A DNA stretch of 64,000 bases, taken from Bernardetia sp. MNP-M8. GTDB taxonomy: Bacteria > Bacteroidota > Bacteroidia > Cytophagales > Bernardetiaceae. Numbering within the stretch: position 1 is the first letter of the stretch; each line of letters opens with the position of its first letter. Position numbers and translations under genes: made by a program. This document shows, piece after piece, positions 43,550 through 53,300 of this stretch. Location: the NCBI RefSeq assembly GCF_037126285.1, contig NZ_CP147012.1, positions 2,502,001 to 2,566,000 on the forward strand. The letters are read 5' to 3'. The notes under the pieces are model-generated. The model saw only the letters and a program-made list of their open reading frames with translations, had not been told where the DNA came from and did no database searches.

Positions 43550-43966
43550 TTAGTCTTTCTTAATTTTAGAATTAGCACGAACACGAAAGAATATATAAAT
43601 AGGAACTAATAAAAGAATTGTATAGACTTGCCAACCCAAATCAGCTCCTCCACTTCCTAAATTAGCAAAAATATAAGTTGCTCCACCTAACAAGACAATC
43701 AAAACAGCTACTGACATGTTGCCAAAAAGTGTTTTGCGTTTTTCTTTTGCTCTCCCAAAAGAACCTCTCAATACAGAGTTCTCTTGATTGTAGTTGCTTA
43801 ATTCTTCTACTTCTTGTTGTGCTTCCTCTTTTTCTAATTCTTTTAGTCTTTCTTCTGCTTCTGTCCAGCGTTTGCGTTTCTCAAAATCTTCTTTATCTGG
43901 ATTATAAAAGCGAGGCTGAAACTCAAATTTTTTATGTTTGGGAAGACGTGCTGATTTTTTGAACAT
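43550..43966 (-). CDS. small conserved membrane protein with basic N-terminus
   Basis: 138 residues. A basic cytosolic N-terminus (FKKSARLPKHKKFEFQPRFYNP) is followed by a Glu/Lys-rich helix (KRWTEAEERLKELEKEEAQQEVEEL) and two membrane segments near the C-terminus (SVAVLIVLLGGATYIFANL and YTILLLVPIYIFFRV). The RFYNPDKED motif is found in similar Bacteroidota proteins of unknown function. Convergent with the barrel gene. Confidence 0.65.
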   Translation of the reverse strand: MFKKSARLPKHKKFEFQPRFYNPDKEDFEKRKRWTEAEERLKELEKEEAQQEVEELSNYNQENSVLRGSFGRAKEKRKTLFGNMSVAVLIVLLGGATYIFANLGSGGADLGWQVYTILLLVPIYIFFRVRANSKIKKD

Positions 43967-44081
43967 ACTATTTCGGATTTTAATTAATCATTCTACTACA
44001 AAACACTTTTAAACCTAAAAAGTAACAGAATATTGTAAAATTACTAGATTTTTGATAAAATTGAAAGAATATGACATCCTC

Positions 44082-44645
44082 TCATTTATCACTTATCATT
44101 AATTCAGTTAGTTTCTCTATTGTCTTCCAGTTTCTTGTTGTGGCTTTTGTTTTTAATTTTTTCTCAAAGAAATTATTTGTCAGTTTTGAAGTATGGTATT
44201 TTCCTTCACAAAAAATAAAGATATTATTTTCTACAATCTCAAATTTATCATCTGTTTTTGCTTCAATTTCCTTTGTCTTTTCTATATTTTGGGTTGTCGG
44301 TACTTCTTCTAAAAAAGTCAGGTGAAGATTATTTATGATTTTCTCTTTATTTCTATTTTCCTTTGATTCAATAAATGGATTTGAAGACTGAATGTTTTGT
44401 AATTCTTCTTTTGTTCTGATAATTACAGGAACTTCAAAGCCATACTTTTCAAAGACAGCTTTTTCTATTTGTATAGAAATTTCGTTTTTATCTAAACTTG
44501 AATTAAAGATTACATTTCCACTCTGAATATATGTTTGAATATCTTCAAATCCCAAACTCTGATATAACTCTTTTAAATCACTCATCAGAATTTTTCGTTT
44601 TCCTCCTACATTTATTCCTCTCAAAATAGAAATATACTTCTGCAT
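44082..44645 (-). CDS. DUF1697 domain protein
   Basis: 187 residues. N-terminus MQKYISILRGINVGGKRKILMSDLKELYQSLGFEDIQTYIQSGNVIF is the defining block of DUF1697, and LHLTFLEEVPTTQNI lies in the second half. The family is widespread, cytosolic and of unknown biochemical function. Single gene; the next gene on the other strand starts about 100 bp away. Confidence 0.9.
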   Translation of the reverse strand: MQKYISILRGINVGGKRKILMSDLKELYQSLGFEDIQTYIQSGNVIFNSSLDKNEISIQIEKAVFEKYGFEVPVIIRTKEELQNIQSSNPFIESKENRNKEKIINNLHLTFLEEVPTTQNIEKTKEIEAKTDDKFEIVENNIFIFCEGKYHTSKLTNNFFEKKLKTKATTRNWKTIEKLTELMISDK

Positions 44646-44749
44646 CTTTATTTGTGTTAAAAATAGACTAAAATTATGGTTTTGTAAAAGCGTTTTTGGT
44701 TATATTGGAATTCAATTTATCAAAATATAATTCTCAAAACAACTTAAAA

Positions 44750-45349
44750 ATGAAACAACCCTTAGTTCATCCAAAATCATCAGAAGGTGATGCACAACTT
44801 CAAGAACTCATCGAATTTTATGAAGAAACACTAGGTTTTTGTCCCAACAGTGTTAAAACTATGCACATCAGACCACGCATTGCTTATGCTTTTATAGAAA
44901 TGAATAAAGCTGTAATGGAAAATCAAGGCAGAGTTACGAGTGCTTTAAAACGACTTATTGGTTATATCAGTAGCCACGCAGCAGGTTGTCGTTATTGCCA
45001 AGCTCATACTATTCGTGCAGCTGAAAGATATGGTGCAGAACAAGCTCAACTAGAAAATATTTGGAGTTATAGAACACACAAAGCCTTTTCAGAAGCTGAA
45101 AGAGCAGCCTTAGACTTTGCTTTGGCAAGTTCACAGATTCCAAATGCAGTAACTGATGAAGTAGCTGATAATCTAAGAAAATATTGGAACGAGGGCGAAA
45201 TTGTAGAAATGTTAGGTGTAGTTGCTCTCTTTGGTTATCTCAATCGTTGGAATGATTCTATGGGAACAGAAATGGAAAGTCCAGCAGTAGAATCAGGAGA
45301 ACAGTATCTAAAAAGTGATGGCTGGAATGTAGGAAAACACAAGTATTGA
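44750..45349 (+). CDS. carboxymuconolactone-decarboxylase/AhpD-like protein
   Basis: 199 residues from ATG 44750. AhpD-like core: RVTSALKRLIGYISSHAAGCRYCQAHTIRAAERYG with the redox CxxC and the following His. Such proteins are alkylperoxidase-like thiol reductases or decarboxylases; a CxxCxxxH motif points to peroxidase-type redox activity. The frame upstream to 44696 is not needed (a non-family N-terminus). No partner AhpC nearby. Confidence 0.85.
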   Translation: MKQPLVHPKSSEGDAQLQELIEFYEETLGFCPNSVKTMHIRPRIAYAFIEMNKAVMENQGRVTSALKRLIGYISSHAAGCRYCQAHTIRAAERYGAEQAQLENIWSYRTHKAFSEAERAALDFALASSQIPNAVTDEVADNLRKYWNEGEIVEMLGVVALFGYLNRWNDSMGTEMESPAVESGEQYLKSDGWNVGKHKY

Positions 45350-45412
45350 ATTGTGAATTATGAGTTATGAATTGTGAATTTTATTCTTTCACAATTCATA
45401 ACTCATAATTTC
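45350..45412. repeat. imperfect inverted repeat between the AhpD-like and coiled-coil genes
   Basis: GAATTATGAGTTATGAATTGTGAA and its near-complement (CACAATTCATAACTCATAATT) lie between two convergent genes. Bidirectional terminator-like or dispersed element. Confidence 0.6.
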
Positions 45413-45413
45413 A

Positions 45414-46313
45414 TTAGAAGAAGCTCGTTTTAGAAAGAATAGCTAAATATTTACTTTCCCAAAACTTCTCAGAATTAGTAATTTCTAAATATACATTTCC
45501 ACCTCTTTCTTCCACTCTAAAAGAACCAGAAGGGCGTAAAGGTAATAGTTTTACATTCTTTACTTTTACATCGTTTGTACTTCCAATTACAATAGAACTT
45601 GTAGTACGGATGTCGATAGCTGTAAATTTACTTTTTGTACGTCCATCTGGCTCAAAACCTTTTTTATCATTTATGATAATATCTTGTTTTTTGAGTTCTT
45701 TTTCAGTTCCAATTACATAGTATGCTGTATTTGCAGCTGTGCGAGTATCTTCCAAAACAACATTTGTAGAGTCAAGCTCATCAATTTTTCCAGAATAACG
45801 AGATTTCCATCCTTCTACTTCTGTTTCAAGTTGAGCAATTTGCCCTCTCATTTGTGTAATTTGAGCCTCTTTATCTTCTAAAGAACTCTTCAACATAGCA
45901 ATAGTATTTGCAAGCGCAGAGTTTTGTTGCCCTGATTCTTTCAATTTACGTTCTAATTCTGCTACTTTAGCACGGTTGGCTTGCATCTGACGCTCAATCT
46001 GTTGCATTCCTTGGTCGATGCTCATTCCACCTGTTGATGGGTCAATGTCACCTCCACGCATATCTGAAGTCAAGCGACGAATTTTGTCTTCTACTTGACG
46101 CATAGAATCCAAACGAACATAAATAACATTCATTTCTTGCTGTAAATCAGCTTGATACAAACTATCTTTTTCTCTAGCACGGCGTAAGTCCTCTACTTCC
46201 ATAGCTAATTTTTTCTCATTTTCACTAGGTCCTTTATCACATGAGGATATAAAAAGAACACTAAAAAAGAGTGTAGCACAAAGAACTACATTATTAAGAT
46301 TCGATGTAAACAT
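45414..46313 (-). CDS. coiled-coil lipoprotein
   Basis: 299 residues. Lipobox FISSC (Cys about 25) after the hydrophobic VVLCATLFFSVLFISSC. Residues about 35-175 form a long coiled coil rich in Glu/Gln/Arg (VEDLRRAREKD, QMQANRAKVAELERKLKES, IAQLETEVEGWKSRY). The C-terminal part (about 190-299: AYYVIGTEKELKKQDIII ... DIRTTSSIVIGS ... NVYLEITNSEKFWESKYLAILS) is beta-rich, similar to a recurring Bacteroidota family of envelope coiled-coil proteins, some annotated as adhesins. Function not established. Confidence 0.7.
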   Translation of the reverse strand: MFTSNLNNVVLCATLFFSVLFISSCDKGPSENEKKLAMEVEDLRRAREKDSLYQADLQQEMNVIYVRLDSMRQVEDKIRRLTSDMRGGDIDPSTGGMSIDQGMQQIERQMQANRAKVAELERKLKESGQQNSALANTIAMLKSSLEDKEAQITQMRGQIAQLETEVEGWKSRYSGKIDELDSTNVVLEDTRTAANTAYYVIGTEKELKKQDIIINDKKGFEPDGRTKSKFTAIDIRTTSSIVIGSTNDVKVKNVKLLPLRPSGSFRVEERGGNVYLEITNSEKFWESKYLAILSKTSFF

Positions 46314-46457
46314 AATTTAAAGGTTTTTTAGGGTTGATAATTGTTCTATTTTAAATAAACAATAAAAAAATTCCAAACAAAATTAACATAAAATTGGACT
46401 AAAAGCATTTTTCAGAATTTATTTTTTTGATGGTTTGTAAAAATAGTTATAAAAGAC

Positions 46458-46496
46458 AAAACCAAATGAAATTAATTGAACTTCATTTGGTTTTGA
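46458..46496 (-). terminator. hairpin downstream of the AraC gene
   Basis: CAAAACCAAATGA (46458-46470) pairs with TCATTTGGTTTTG (46484-46496), 35 bp after the stop codon on the minus strand. The T-tract is weak. Confidence 0.6.
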
Positions 46497-46530
46497 TTAA
46501 GCACTAGTTCTTTACTAAAAAAGTTATGTT

Positions 46531-47481
46531 TTATAAGGCTTCTTGTTCTGCTTCTTGTTGCTGTACATTTAAGAGAGAATCACGTTTACGCATCTTTCCA
46601 GCAGGAATACCAAACATCATTTTGAAACGACGACAGAAATAAGCTGTATCTTTATAACCTACTTCAACACCAATACTACGAACACTCTTTTTAGAAGTAC
46701 GAAGAAGTTCAACAGCTTTATCCATACGCTGATATTCGATATAATCTTGTGGATTGATTCCTGTCAAGAGTTTAAAATACTGACCTACATAATCTTCTGA
46801 AACATTAGCAATACTTGCCAAAACTTTGTTTGAAAGATCTGTATCTAAATTTTCTCTAATATAAGTAAACAAATGAATGAGACGAGGGTCTTTGAAATAG
46901 GTGCTATTTGTAGCTAATTTTTCTACAAACAAACGCTCTGTCAAAACAAAACGAATCATTTCTACTACTAATTTTTCTGTATTCAAGACAAGCATTCTTG
47001 AGCTACCTATATTTTCTTTTATTTCCTCCTCTACAATTTCTTGAATCAAATCATTGATTTTTGTTGCCTTTTTAAATACAAAAGGAGGTAAATCAAGCGA
47101 AGTAAAAAAACTTACAGAACCAAAAACACGAGCATCTAAAACAACTTGAGAAAAAATAGCTTCGCCTTCTTGATTGTGATAGGTTTGAAGGTGAACAGCA
47201 TTTTTTTGTAAAAGATCGTCTGGAGAAATAATATCATACTTTTCAGCTTCTCCAAAGGTAATTGTTGTATAATTACCTGCTGGTAAGAAAAGTGTTTCTC
47301 CTTCTTTTACTAACTCATTTTTAGCTCCAAAACGCATAATTCCTTTATGAAGGAAAATTAATGAATTATCAATATCATAAAAATGCTTGATACGCATCGG
47401 AATTGTAGCGACCGTTTTTTTGGCACGTACATATCGAATACTAAGCGATTCGATAATTTTGTTATAATCTTCCATTAACAT
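46531..47481 (-). CDS. AraC-family transcriptional regulator
   Basis: 316 residues. The N-terminal ~190 residues are a cupin-like sensor half, with no known effector. The C-terminal AraC HTH pair reads SNKVLASIANVSEDYVGQYFKLLTGINPQDYIEYQRMDKAVELLRTSKKSVRSIGVEVGYKDTAYFCRRFKMMFG. The start could be ATG 47481 or 47475. No obvious target gene adjoins it. Confidence 0.9.
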   Translation of the reverse strand: MLMEDYNKIIESLSIRYVRAKKTVATIPMRIKHFYDIDNSLIFLHKGIMRFGAKNELVKEGETLFLPAGNYTTITFGEAEKYDIISPDDLLQKNAVHLQTYHNQEGEAIFSQVVLDARVFGSVSFFTSLDLPPFVFKKATKINDLIQEIVEEEIKENIGSSRMLVLNTEKLVVEMIRFVLTERLFVEKLATNSTYFKDPRLIHLFTYIRENLDTDLSNKVLASIANVSEDYVGQYFKLLTGINPQDYIEYQRMDKAVELLRTSKKSVRSIGVEVGYKDTAYFCRRFKMMFGIPAGKMRKRDSLLNVQQQEAEQEAL

Positions 47482-47967
47482 AAGTAAAGAGGTTTGTAAA
47501 TGTTAGTCCGTTAAATAAGAAAACCTAAACTGGACATAAATGATTAAAATGTAATTATAATTAATTCTTTGATTAAATGTATAAAAAAGCTAAGATATAG
47601 TTGTCTAATTTAAAGTAACTTTAAACTAATTAATTAACTAAAAATAGTATTTTGCTTTTTAAAAATAGGAATAAATCAGTAACTTTCAAAATTTGATACT
47701 GCAATATACTATAATATTTCTGTAAATAATCAAATTTTAAGCCTAAAAATTGGATTTTTCTGTGAGTATGTACTTTGTTTAGTTGTTTTTTTTGTTTTTT
47801 TGCAAAACCTCTTGGCTTTTCTATTTGTGTCTAAGTTTCTTAGAGACTTTTGATTTAGGTAGATTTAGTAGTATTTTTATCAAAAAATTCATTTAGGCTA
47901 GATTTATATTTTGCAAATCAAAAATTTATATCAAAAAAAAACTATTATTTAAAACAACTCAAAAATT
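47482..47967. other. intergenic region between AraC and DUF3467 genes
   Basis: 486 bp, AT-rich, divergent promoters expected. No clean TTTG-N19-TAnnTTTG pair was found, and no ORF or notable inverted repeat. Confidence 0.4.
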
Positions 47968-48294
47968 ATGGATAATCCAACAAACAAAAATAATCAAGAA
48001 CAACAGATAAACATAGAATTGACAGAAGAAATGGCAGAGGGAACTTATGCCAACTTGGTTATGATAGCACATTCTCAGAGTGAGTTTTTTTTAGATTTTG
48101 TAAGACTTGTTCCAGGTGCGCCAAAAGCAAAGGTTCAGTCAAGAATTATTCTTACTCCTGACCATGCCAAACGCTTGTTACACGTTTTGAAAGATAGTGT
48201 TGAGAAATTTGAGGCTAATGTAGGCAAAATTTCGGTTCAAGAAGAAGCCAATCACTTTCCCCTAAATTTTGGTGGAACAGTAGGAGAAGCGTAA
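47968..48294 (+). CDS. DUF3467 protein
   Basis: 108 residues. Core QINIELTEEMAEGTYANLVMIAHSQSEFFLDFVRLVPGAPKAKVQSRIILTPDHAKRLLHVLKDSVEKFE matches DUF3467, a small family in Bacteroidota and other phyla whose gene neighbours are often RNA-polymerase or ribosome related. Cytosolic, function unknown. Confidence 0.88.
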   Translation: MDNPTNKNNQEQQINIELTEEMAEGTYANLVMIAHSQSEFFLDFVRLVPGAPKAKVQSRIILTPDHAKRLLHVLKDSVEKFEANVGKISVQEEANHFPLNFGGTVGEA

Positions 48295-48387
48295 AGTTAA
48301 ACTTAGAATTAAGAACTCAGAATTACACAATAAACTACTGTCTGATTTCTATTTTCCATTTCCTAATCTCTATTTTCCCTATAAGTT

Positions 48388-49788
48388 GTGCTTCAATTTT
48401 TTCGTACTTACGACCCTTTTCGTCTTTTGACGGTACTTCTTTTTTTATTAGCACTTCGCTTGCCTTTACTTTTGAATGTCTTTTTTACAGATGTTCCACT
48501 ATTAAATCCAATTTTGGATTTTATGTTGATAGGTGAGCGTGTCGCTGATGGAAATGCTATTTATAAAGAAGTTTTTGCAGGAATTGCACCTTTTTCAGCT
48601 TGGTTTTATGCAGGTTTGGATCTGCTTTTTGGTCGTTCTACTTTTGGATATGCGCTTGTCGGAACTGGACTTTTGTTTGTACAGGCAATTATCTTTAATA
48701 CTTTACTTTTAAGAAGAGATTTTTTATTAGATAGAGGCTATGTTCCTGCAATGCTGTATGTTTTTTTTGGTTCGATTAGCTTTGATTATCTGAATATTTC
48801 GCCTGTACTTTTATCGCTTACTTTTTTACTTCTCGTATTACGTGAAATATTTACACTTACTGAAAATACACATGACCAAACTCTTTTTACGATTGGTTTT
48901 TATTTGGGGATAGCCACTCTTTTTCATTTGCCTTCTAGCATTTTTCTTTTTTGGGTAAGTGTTGGTTTGGGAGTTTTTCGTTCTACTTCATTTCGTCAGC
49001 ATTTGCTTGTTTTGTTTGGTTTTGCATTTCCTATTTTACTGCTTTCTTTGTATTTCTTTTGGAATGAAAGTCTGATTGATTTTGTAGTACAATATATCAA
49101 TTCGATTTCTTTTGCCCCCAAATTTTATCTTTCTATTCAGGATTTTATTATCATCTTGGCTTTTCCTATTCTGTTTTTGGTATTGTCTATTCTGAATATG
49201 TTTTCTGGTCGTAGTCTTACCAATTATCAATCTTACTGTCGTCAGATGATGATTTTTTGGCTTGTAGCTTCTAGTTTTAGTTTGTTATTATGTAAATATT
49301 GGCTTCCTTTTCAGTTTGCGTTTTTCTTGCCACCCCTTGCTTTTTTTGGAACTTATTATCTATTTTCTATTCAAAGAAAATGGATATCTGAACTTCTTTT
49401 TTTGTCTGTTTTGGGTGGAGTAGCTTTACAACTTTGGGCTACTCGCACAACCGTTTTTTATCCATTAGATTACACAAAAGCCATTGTAGAAAAACCTTCT
49501 GGTTTTGATTTGAAAAATGAAAAAATTTGGGTCTTTGGAGAAAATCATAGTTATTATATCGATAACAAACCTGTTACGCCTTACTTAGATTGGAAATTGA
49601 CACAAAATAGAATTGAAGAATTAGATAACTACCAAGCACTTCTATTATTCTATAATCAAATCGAAAAGGATAAACCTCATTTTATTATTGATAATGAAAA
49701 ACAACTTCCACCACTTTTTGAACGTATTCCGTTGTTATCTGAAAAGTATTCTACCAAAGACTCTTTAATTTACGAATTGAAAGAGTAG
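48388..49788 (+). CDS. polytopic membrane protein, DUF6427-like
   Basis: 466 residues starting from GTG 48388 (LQFFRTYDPFRLLTVLLFLLALRLPLLL). Roughly 9-10 membrane segments, a periplasmic acidic loop (NPILDFMLIGERVADGNAIYKEVFAGIAPFS) and a polar C-terminal 90 residues. It resembles DUF6427-type Bacteroidota proteins, of unknown function. No in-frame ATG lies near the expected N-terminus. The VOC gene begins 15 bp after its stop, so the two may form an operon. Confidence 0.7.
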   Translation: MLQFFRTYDPFRLLTVLLFLLALRLPLLLNVFFTDVPLLNPILDFMLIGERVADGNAIYKEVFAGIAPFSAWFYAGLDLLFGRSTFGYALVGTGLLFVQAIIFNTLLLRRDFLLDRGYVPAMLYVFFGSISFDYLNISPVLLSLTFLLLVLREIFTLTENTHDQTLFTIGFYLGIATLFHLPSSIFLFWVSVGLGVFRSTSFRQHLLVLFGFAFPILLLSLYFFWNESLIDFVVQYINSISFAPKFYLSIQDFIIILAFPILFLVLSILNMFSGRSLTNYQSYCRQMMIFWLVASSFSLLLCKYWLPFQFAFFLPPLAFFGTYYLFSIQRKWISELLFLSVLGGVALQLWATRTTVFYPLDYTKAIVEKPSGFDLKNEKIWVFGENHSYYIDNKPVTPYLDWKLTQNRIEELDNYQALLLFYNQIEKDKPHFIIDNEKQLPPLFERIPLLSEKYSTKDSLIYELKE

Positions 49789-49803
49789 TTTAATTCTACA
49801 AAC

Positions 49804-50217
49804 ATGAGTAAACAAGAATTTGAAATTGATTTTTTAGACCATGTCGCAATTCGTGTAAAAGATATTGAAGCATCCATTAAATGGTATGAAAAAGTATTAG
49901 GATTAAAAAAATATCAACTAAAAGAATGGGGAGGTTTTCCTGTTTTTATGTTGGCTAATAAATCTGGTATAGCTCTATTTCCTGCCAATACAAAAGATAG
50001 TTTACTAGATTCTGAATCAAAAAATGTGAAAATTGACCATTTTGCATTTAATGTAAACACTGAAAATTTTGAAAAGGCAAAAGTTAGGTATCAAAACTTA
50101 GGTTTGGATTTTACTATTGAAGACCATCATTATTTTCACTCTATTTATACTCAAGATATTGATGGACATACTGTTGAACTAACTACCCTAGTTGTCAATC
50201 CTAGAGAGTTTTACTAA
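49804..50217 (+). CDS. VOC-superfamily (glyoxalase/bleomycin-resistance fold) protein
   Basis: 137 residues. DFLDHVAIRVKDIEASIKWYEKVLGLK at the N-terminus, and VKIDHFAFNVNTENFEKAKVRYQNLGLDF with FHSIYTQDIDGHTVELTT in the second half give the paired beta-alpha-beta-beta-beta motif. Metal-ligand positions (H of DHVA, H of DHFAF, E of VELTT) fit a metal-dependent dioxygenase or glyoxalase-like enzyme. Substrate unknown. Confidence 0.87.
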   Translation: MSKQEFEIDFLDHVAIRVKDIEASIKWYEKVLGLKKYQLKEWGGFPVFMLANKSGIALFPANTKDSLLDSESKNVKIDHFAFNVNTENFEKAKVRYQNLGLDFTIEDHHYFHSIYTQDIDGHTVELTTLVVNPREFY

Positions 50218-50342
50218 CCACTCCCTAGTATTATCAAACAGTAGCAAAGTAATTTTTTATAGTTTAGAACTTTTTGCAACACTTTCTTACTTTTTTACGA
50301 ATAGAGAGTAATTCAAATAAAAGTTAAAATTACTCAAAGACT

Positions 50343-53300
50343 ATGAAAAAAATCTACTTCTTACTACTTTTCTTTTGCATTTCTGTTTCTTCTACTTTTT
50401 CTCAAAACAATCCAACTACAAAAAATACCTATCTCCCAACTAGCTCAACAGAAAGTCAGGTTGCACTCATTTACAAACTCAAAGACAGTAAAAAAATATT
50501 CCAAAATGAGGATATTATAGAGCTTTTAGACAAAAATAAAACTGACTTGAATAGTTTTATGACTCTTGTCGATTCTGTCGAAACGAATAAATTAAATGAA
50601 TTTAATTTTTCTAACTCTATGGAATATGGCTATTATTTGACTATTTGGACAGAAAAAGAAATTTTGAAAGTAAAACTTACAACTATTGCTCCTCTCAATG
50701 TGGTTTTACAAAGCAATGCAAAACGGGCTTGGCTGATTGTCTATGATTCGTTAGGAAATGAACTTCCACATCTAAAAATAAGGCTAGACAACCAAATACT
50801 TTCCTACAATAAAAAATTAAAAAGCTACACACTTCCAAACCGAAAAAAAACAGCAAATATAGAAATTGAATATGCAGAACAAACGTGGCATTTACTTGCT
50901 CAAAGACAAACAAATCATTACTATTATAAACGTTCTTTTCTTAAAAAAGTAGTCTATGGTTTTCCAGTCAAATATTTTTGGATAGTTCCATATCGTCAAG
51001 TCAAAAAAATAATAAGAACCATCGATTATGGAGAACCTGAAGATTTAGGGCTTATTCGTTTTTTTATCAAAATTTTTACAAAAGATGACGAAGATGATAA
51101 TTACTCAAATTATGCTCATTTTAACGGATACCCAAGTGAAAATGGTTATATCGTAACAGATAAATTAAAATATCGTCCATTAGATACACTTCGTTTCAAA
51201 ACTTATTTAGTCAATAAAAAAGGAAAACCGATTTCAGATAATGAAATTGATATTTTTATTGCTACTGATAGAAATACATATAAAAAACTGCATGCTGTAA
51301 AAGCCTATAGAAAAGGAGGTTTTGAGAGTGAATTTATTTTGGCTGATTCTCTAAAACTCAAGCTAGGAAATTTTGCAGGAATAATTTTAAAAGATAAAAA
51401 AGGAAAAATTCTTGTTTCACAGCGCATCAATTATCAAGATTATATTTTACCAGAAATAAAGAGTTTTGAAGTAGAAAGTTCAGATGAAAGTCACTTTAGA
51501 AATACACCTTTTTCGCTACGAATTACAGCAAAAGATTTTAATAATCTCAATGTTTTAGATGGAAAAATTAAGATAGAATTAGAAACAAAACACCTCAAAA
51601 CTACTTATGAACCTTCTATTACTCAAAATCAAATTACTTGGAAACACGAGCAGAACTTAGAGCCTTTTGGAGAAACAATTATTCATATTCCAGATTCTAT
51701 TTTTCCTGCTGCTGACTTACTCTATGATGTAAAAGCCGTTTTACATAACTCTAATAACGAAAGATTAGAAGAAACGCTTTCTATTAATTATGAGTATTTT
51801 ACCAAAAAACCAAATTTAGAAGCTCGTTTTGAAGATGGTTTTGTGTATGCCGTTTATAGAGAAGGAAAAGATACGGTTTCTAAAAAAGGTTTCGTTTATA
51901 GGTATTTTACAGATAATTTTGGTCATCAAACCATAAAAAAAGATAGCATAGAATTTCCATTTAAAGAAAAAGTGAATGCAATTTATAGTCGTTTTAATTT
52001 TTTGGTAAATATATCAGAATACAAATCTGATGGATATAATTTTCTGACACAAGATGTCAGTATTCCAAATAGTCTATCAATGAGTGGTTATTATTTACAA
52101 GATTCTTTGATTATGACCATTCAAAATCCCTTCAAAACGATGGTGCGTTATAGTCTTTTTTGTAAAAATAATTTGATAAACAAAAAGGCAGATTCTTCTT
52201 CAATTATTCGAATTGCCATCAAAGACAAACATAAAAAAATCTATACACTGCAAACTACTTATACATTTGCAGGTCAGACAAAATATGACAAACAAGTTTT
52301 TTTACGCAACAGAAAACAGCTTTTTGTTTCACTTGACGCACCTTTATTGACTTCGCCTTCTTTCAAAGAAAAAATAAATGTAACCGTTACAGATTACAAA
52401 AAACGTCCTGTCAAAAATGCTGACCTTACCGTTTTGGCTACCAATGGAAAGTTTGATGATTATACAAAAGTAAATATTTCAAATACTCTAACAAGTCGTT
52501 TTAGATTTAAGAAAAAGAAAAAATTAGCAGACATATATTTGAAAAATCAAGGTGTCAGAACTAAAAATTTGGGATATTATCCAAATTGGCAAAATCGTTT
52601 TGGTTTAGATTCTATTGCCTATTATAATTTTATTTTTCCCAAAAAAAAAGGTTTTAGATTTTCTGTTTCCTACCAAAAACTACAAGATTCTTTATTAACC
52701 AAACTAAAAAACGTAAATGCAGAAAAGTATAGAATTAATCTTTTGAAGGAATCTTTTGATATAAATCATAATCCAAATACAGGTGCATTATTTCCATTTT
52801 TCTTTACCCAAAAAGGATATGAAGATATTGCTTGGATAAAAATTGATGATAGTTTGGCGTATTTGTCAAATGCAAATGTGTATCAAGACCATCTAATCAC
52901 GCTTTCAGAAGGTATTCATAAACTAGAAGTTCGTTTGAGATATAGCATCATTACGATTGATACTATTTCTGTTCCGATAGGAAGTGAAACTATTTTATCT
53001 TTTGATTTGGATAATTTGCCGAGTTATCTACACAAAAAAAATGCAGGTTTGGAAGTATCTAATGAAGAAAAATTAATGCTTGGTTCACACGCTTTTTTTG
53101 GAATTACGTATGGAGATAGTCGTTTGAATGAAGGAATGACAATCCAACAAGGAGCAAACCCACCACAAAGAATTTCTTCAAAATATAAATCTATACGAAA
53201 TGATTCTGTAAATACATATCATTATGAATGGCACTTTCCTCTTCTTAATAAAGGCGAATTTAGAGTTTTGAGAGACAGACGAACAAAATGGGATACACTT

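Noticed and set aside
43678-43962. 94-residue plus-strand ORF
   Set aside because: Antisense to the small membrane protein gene and Leu-rich only because of that strand.
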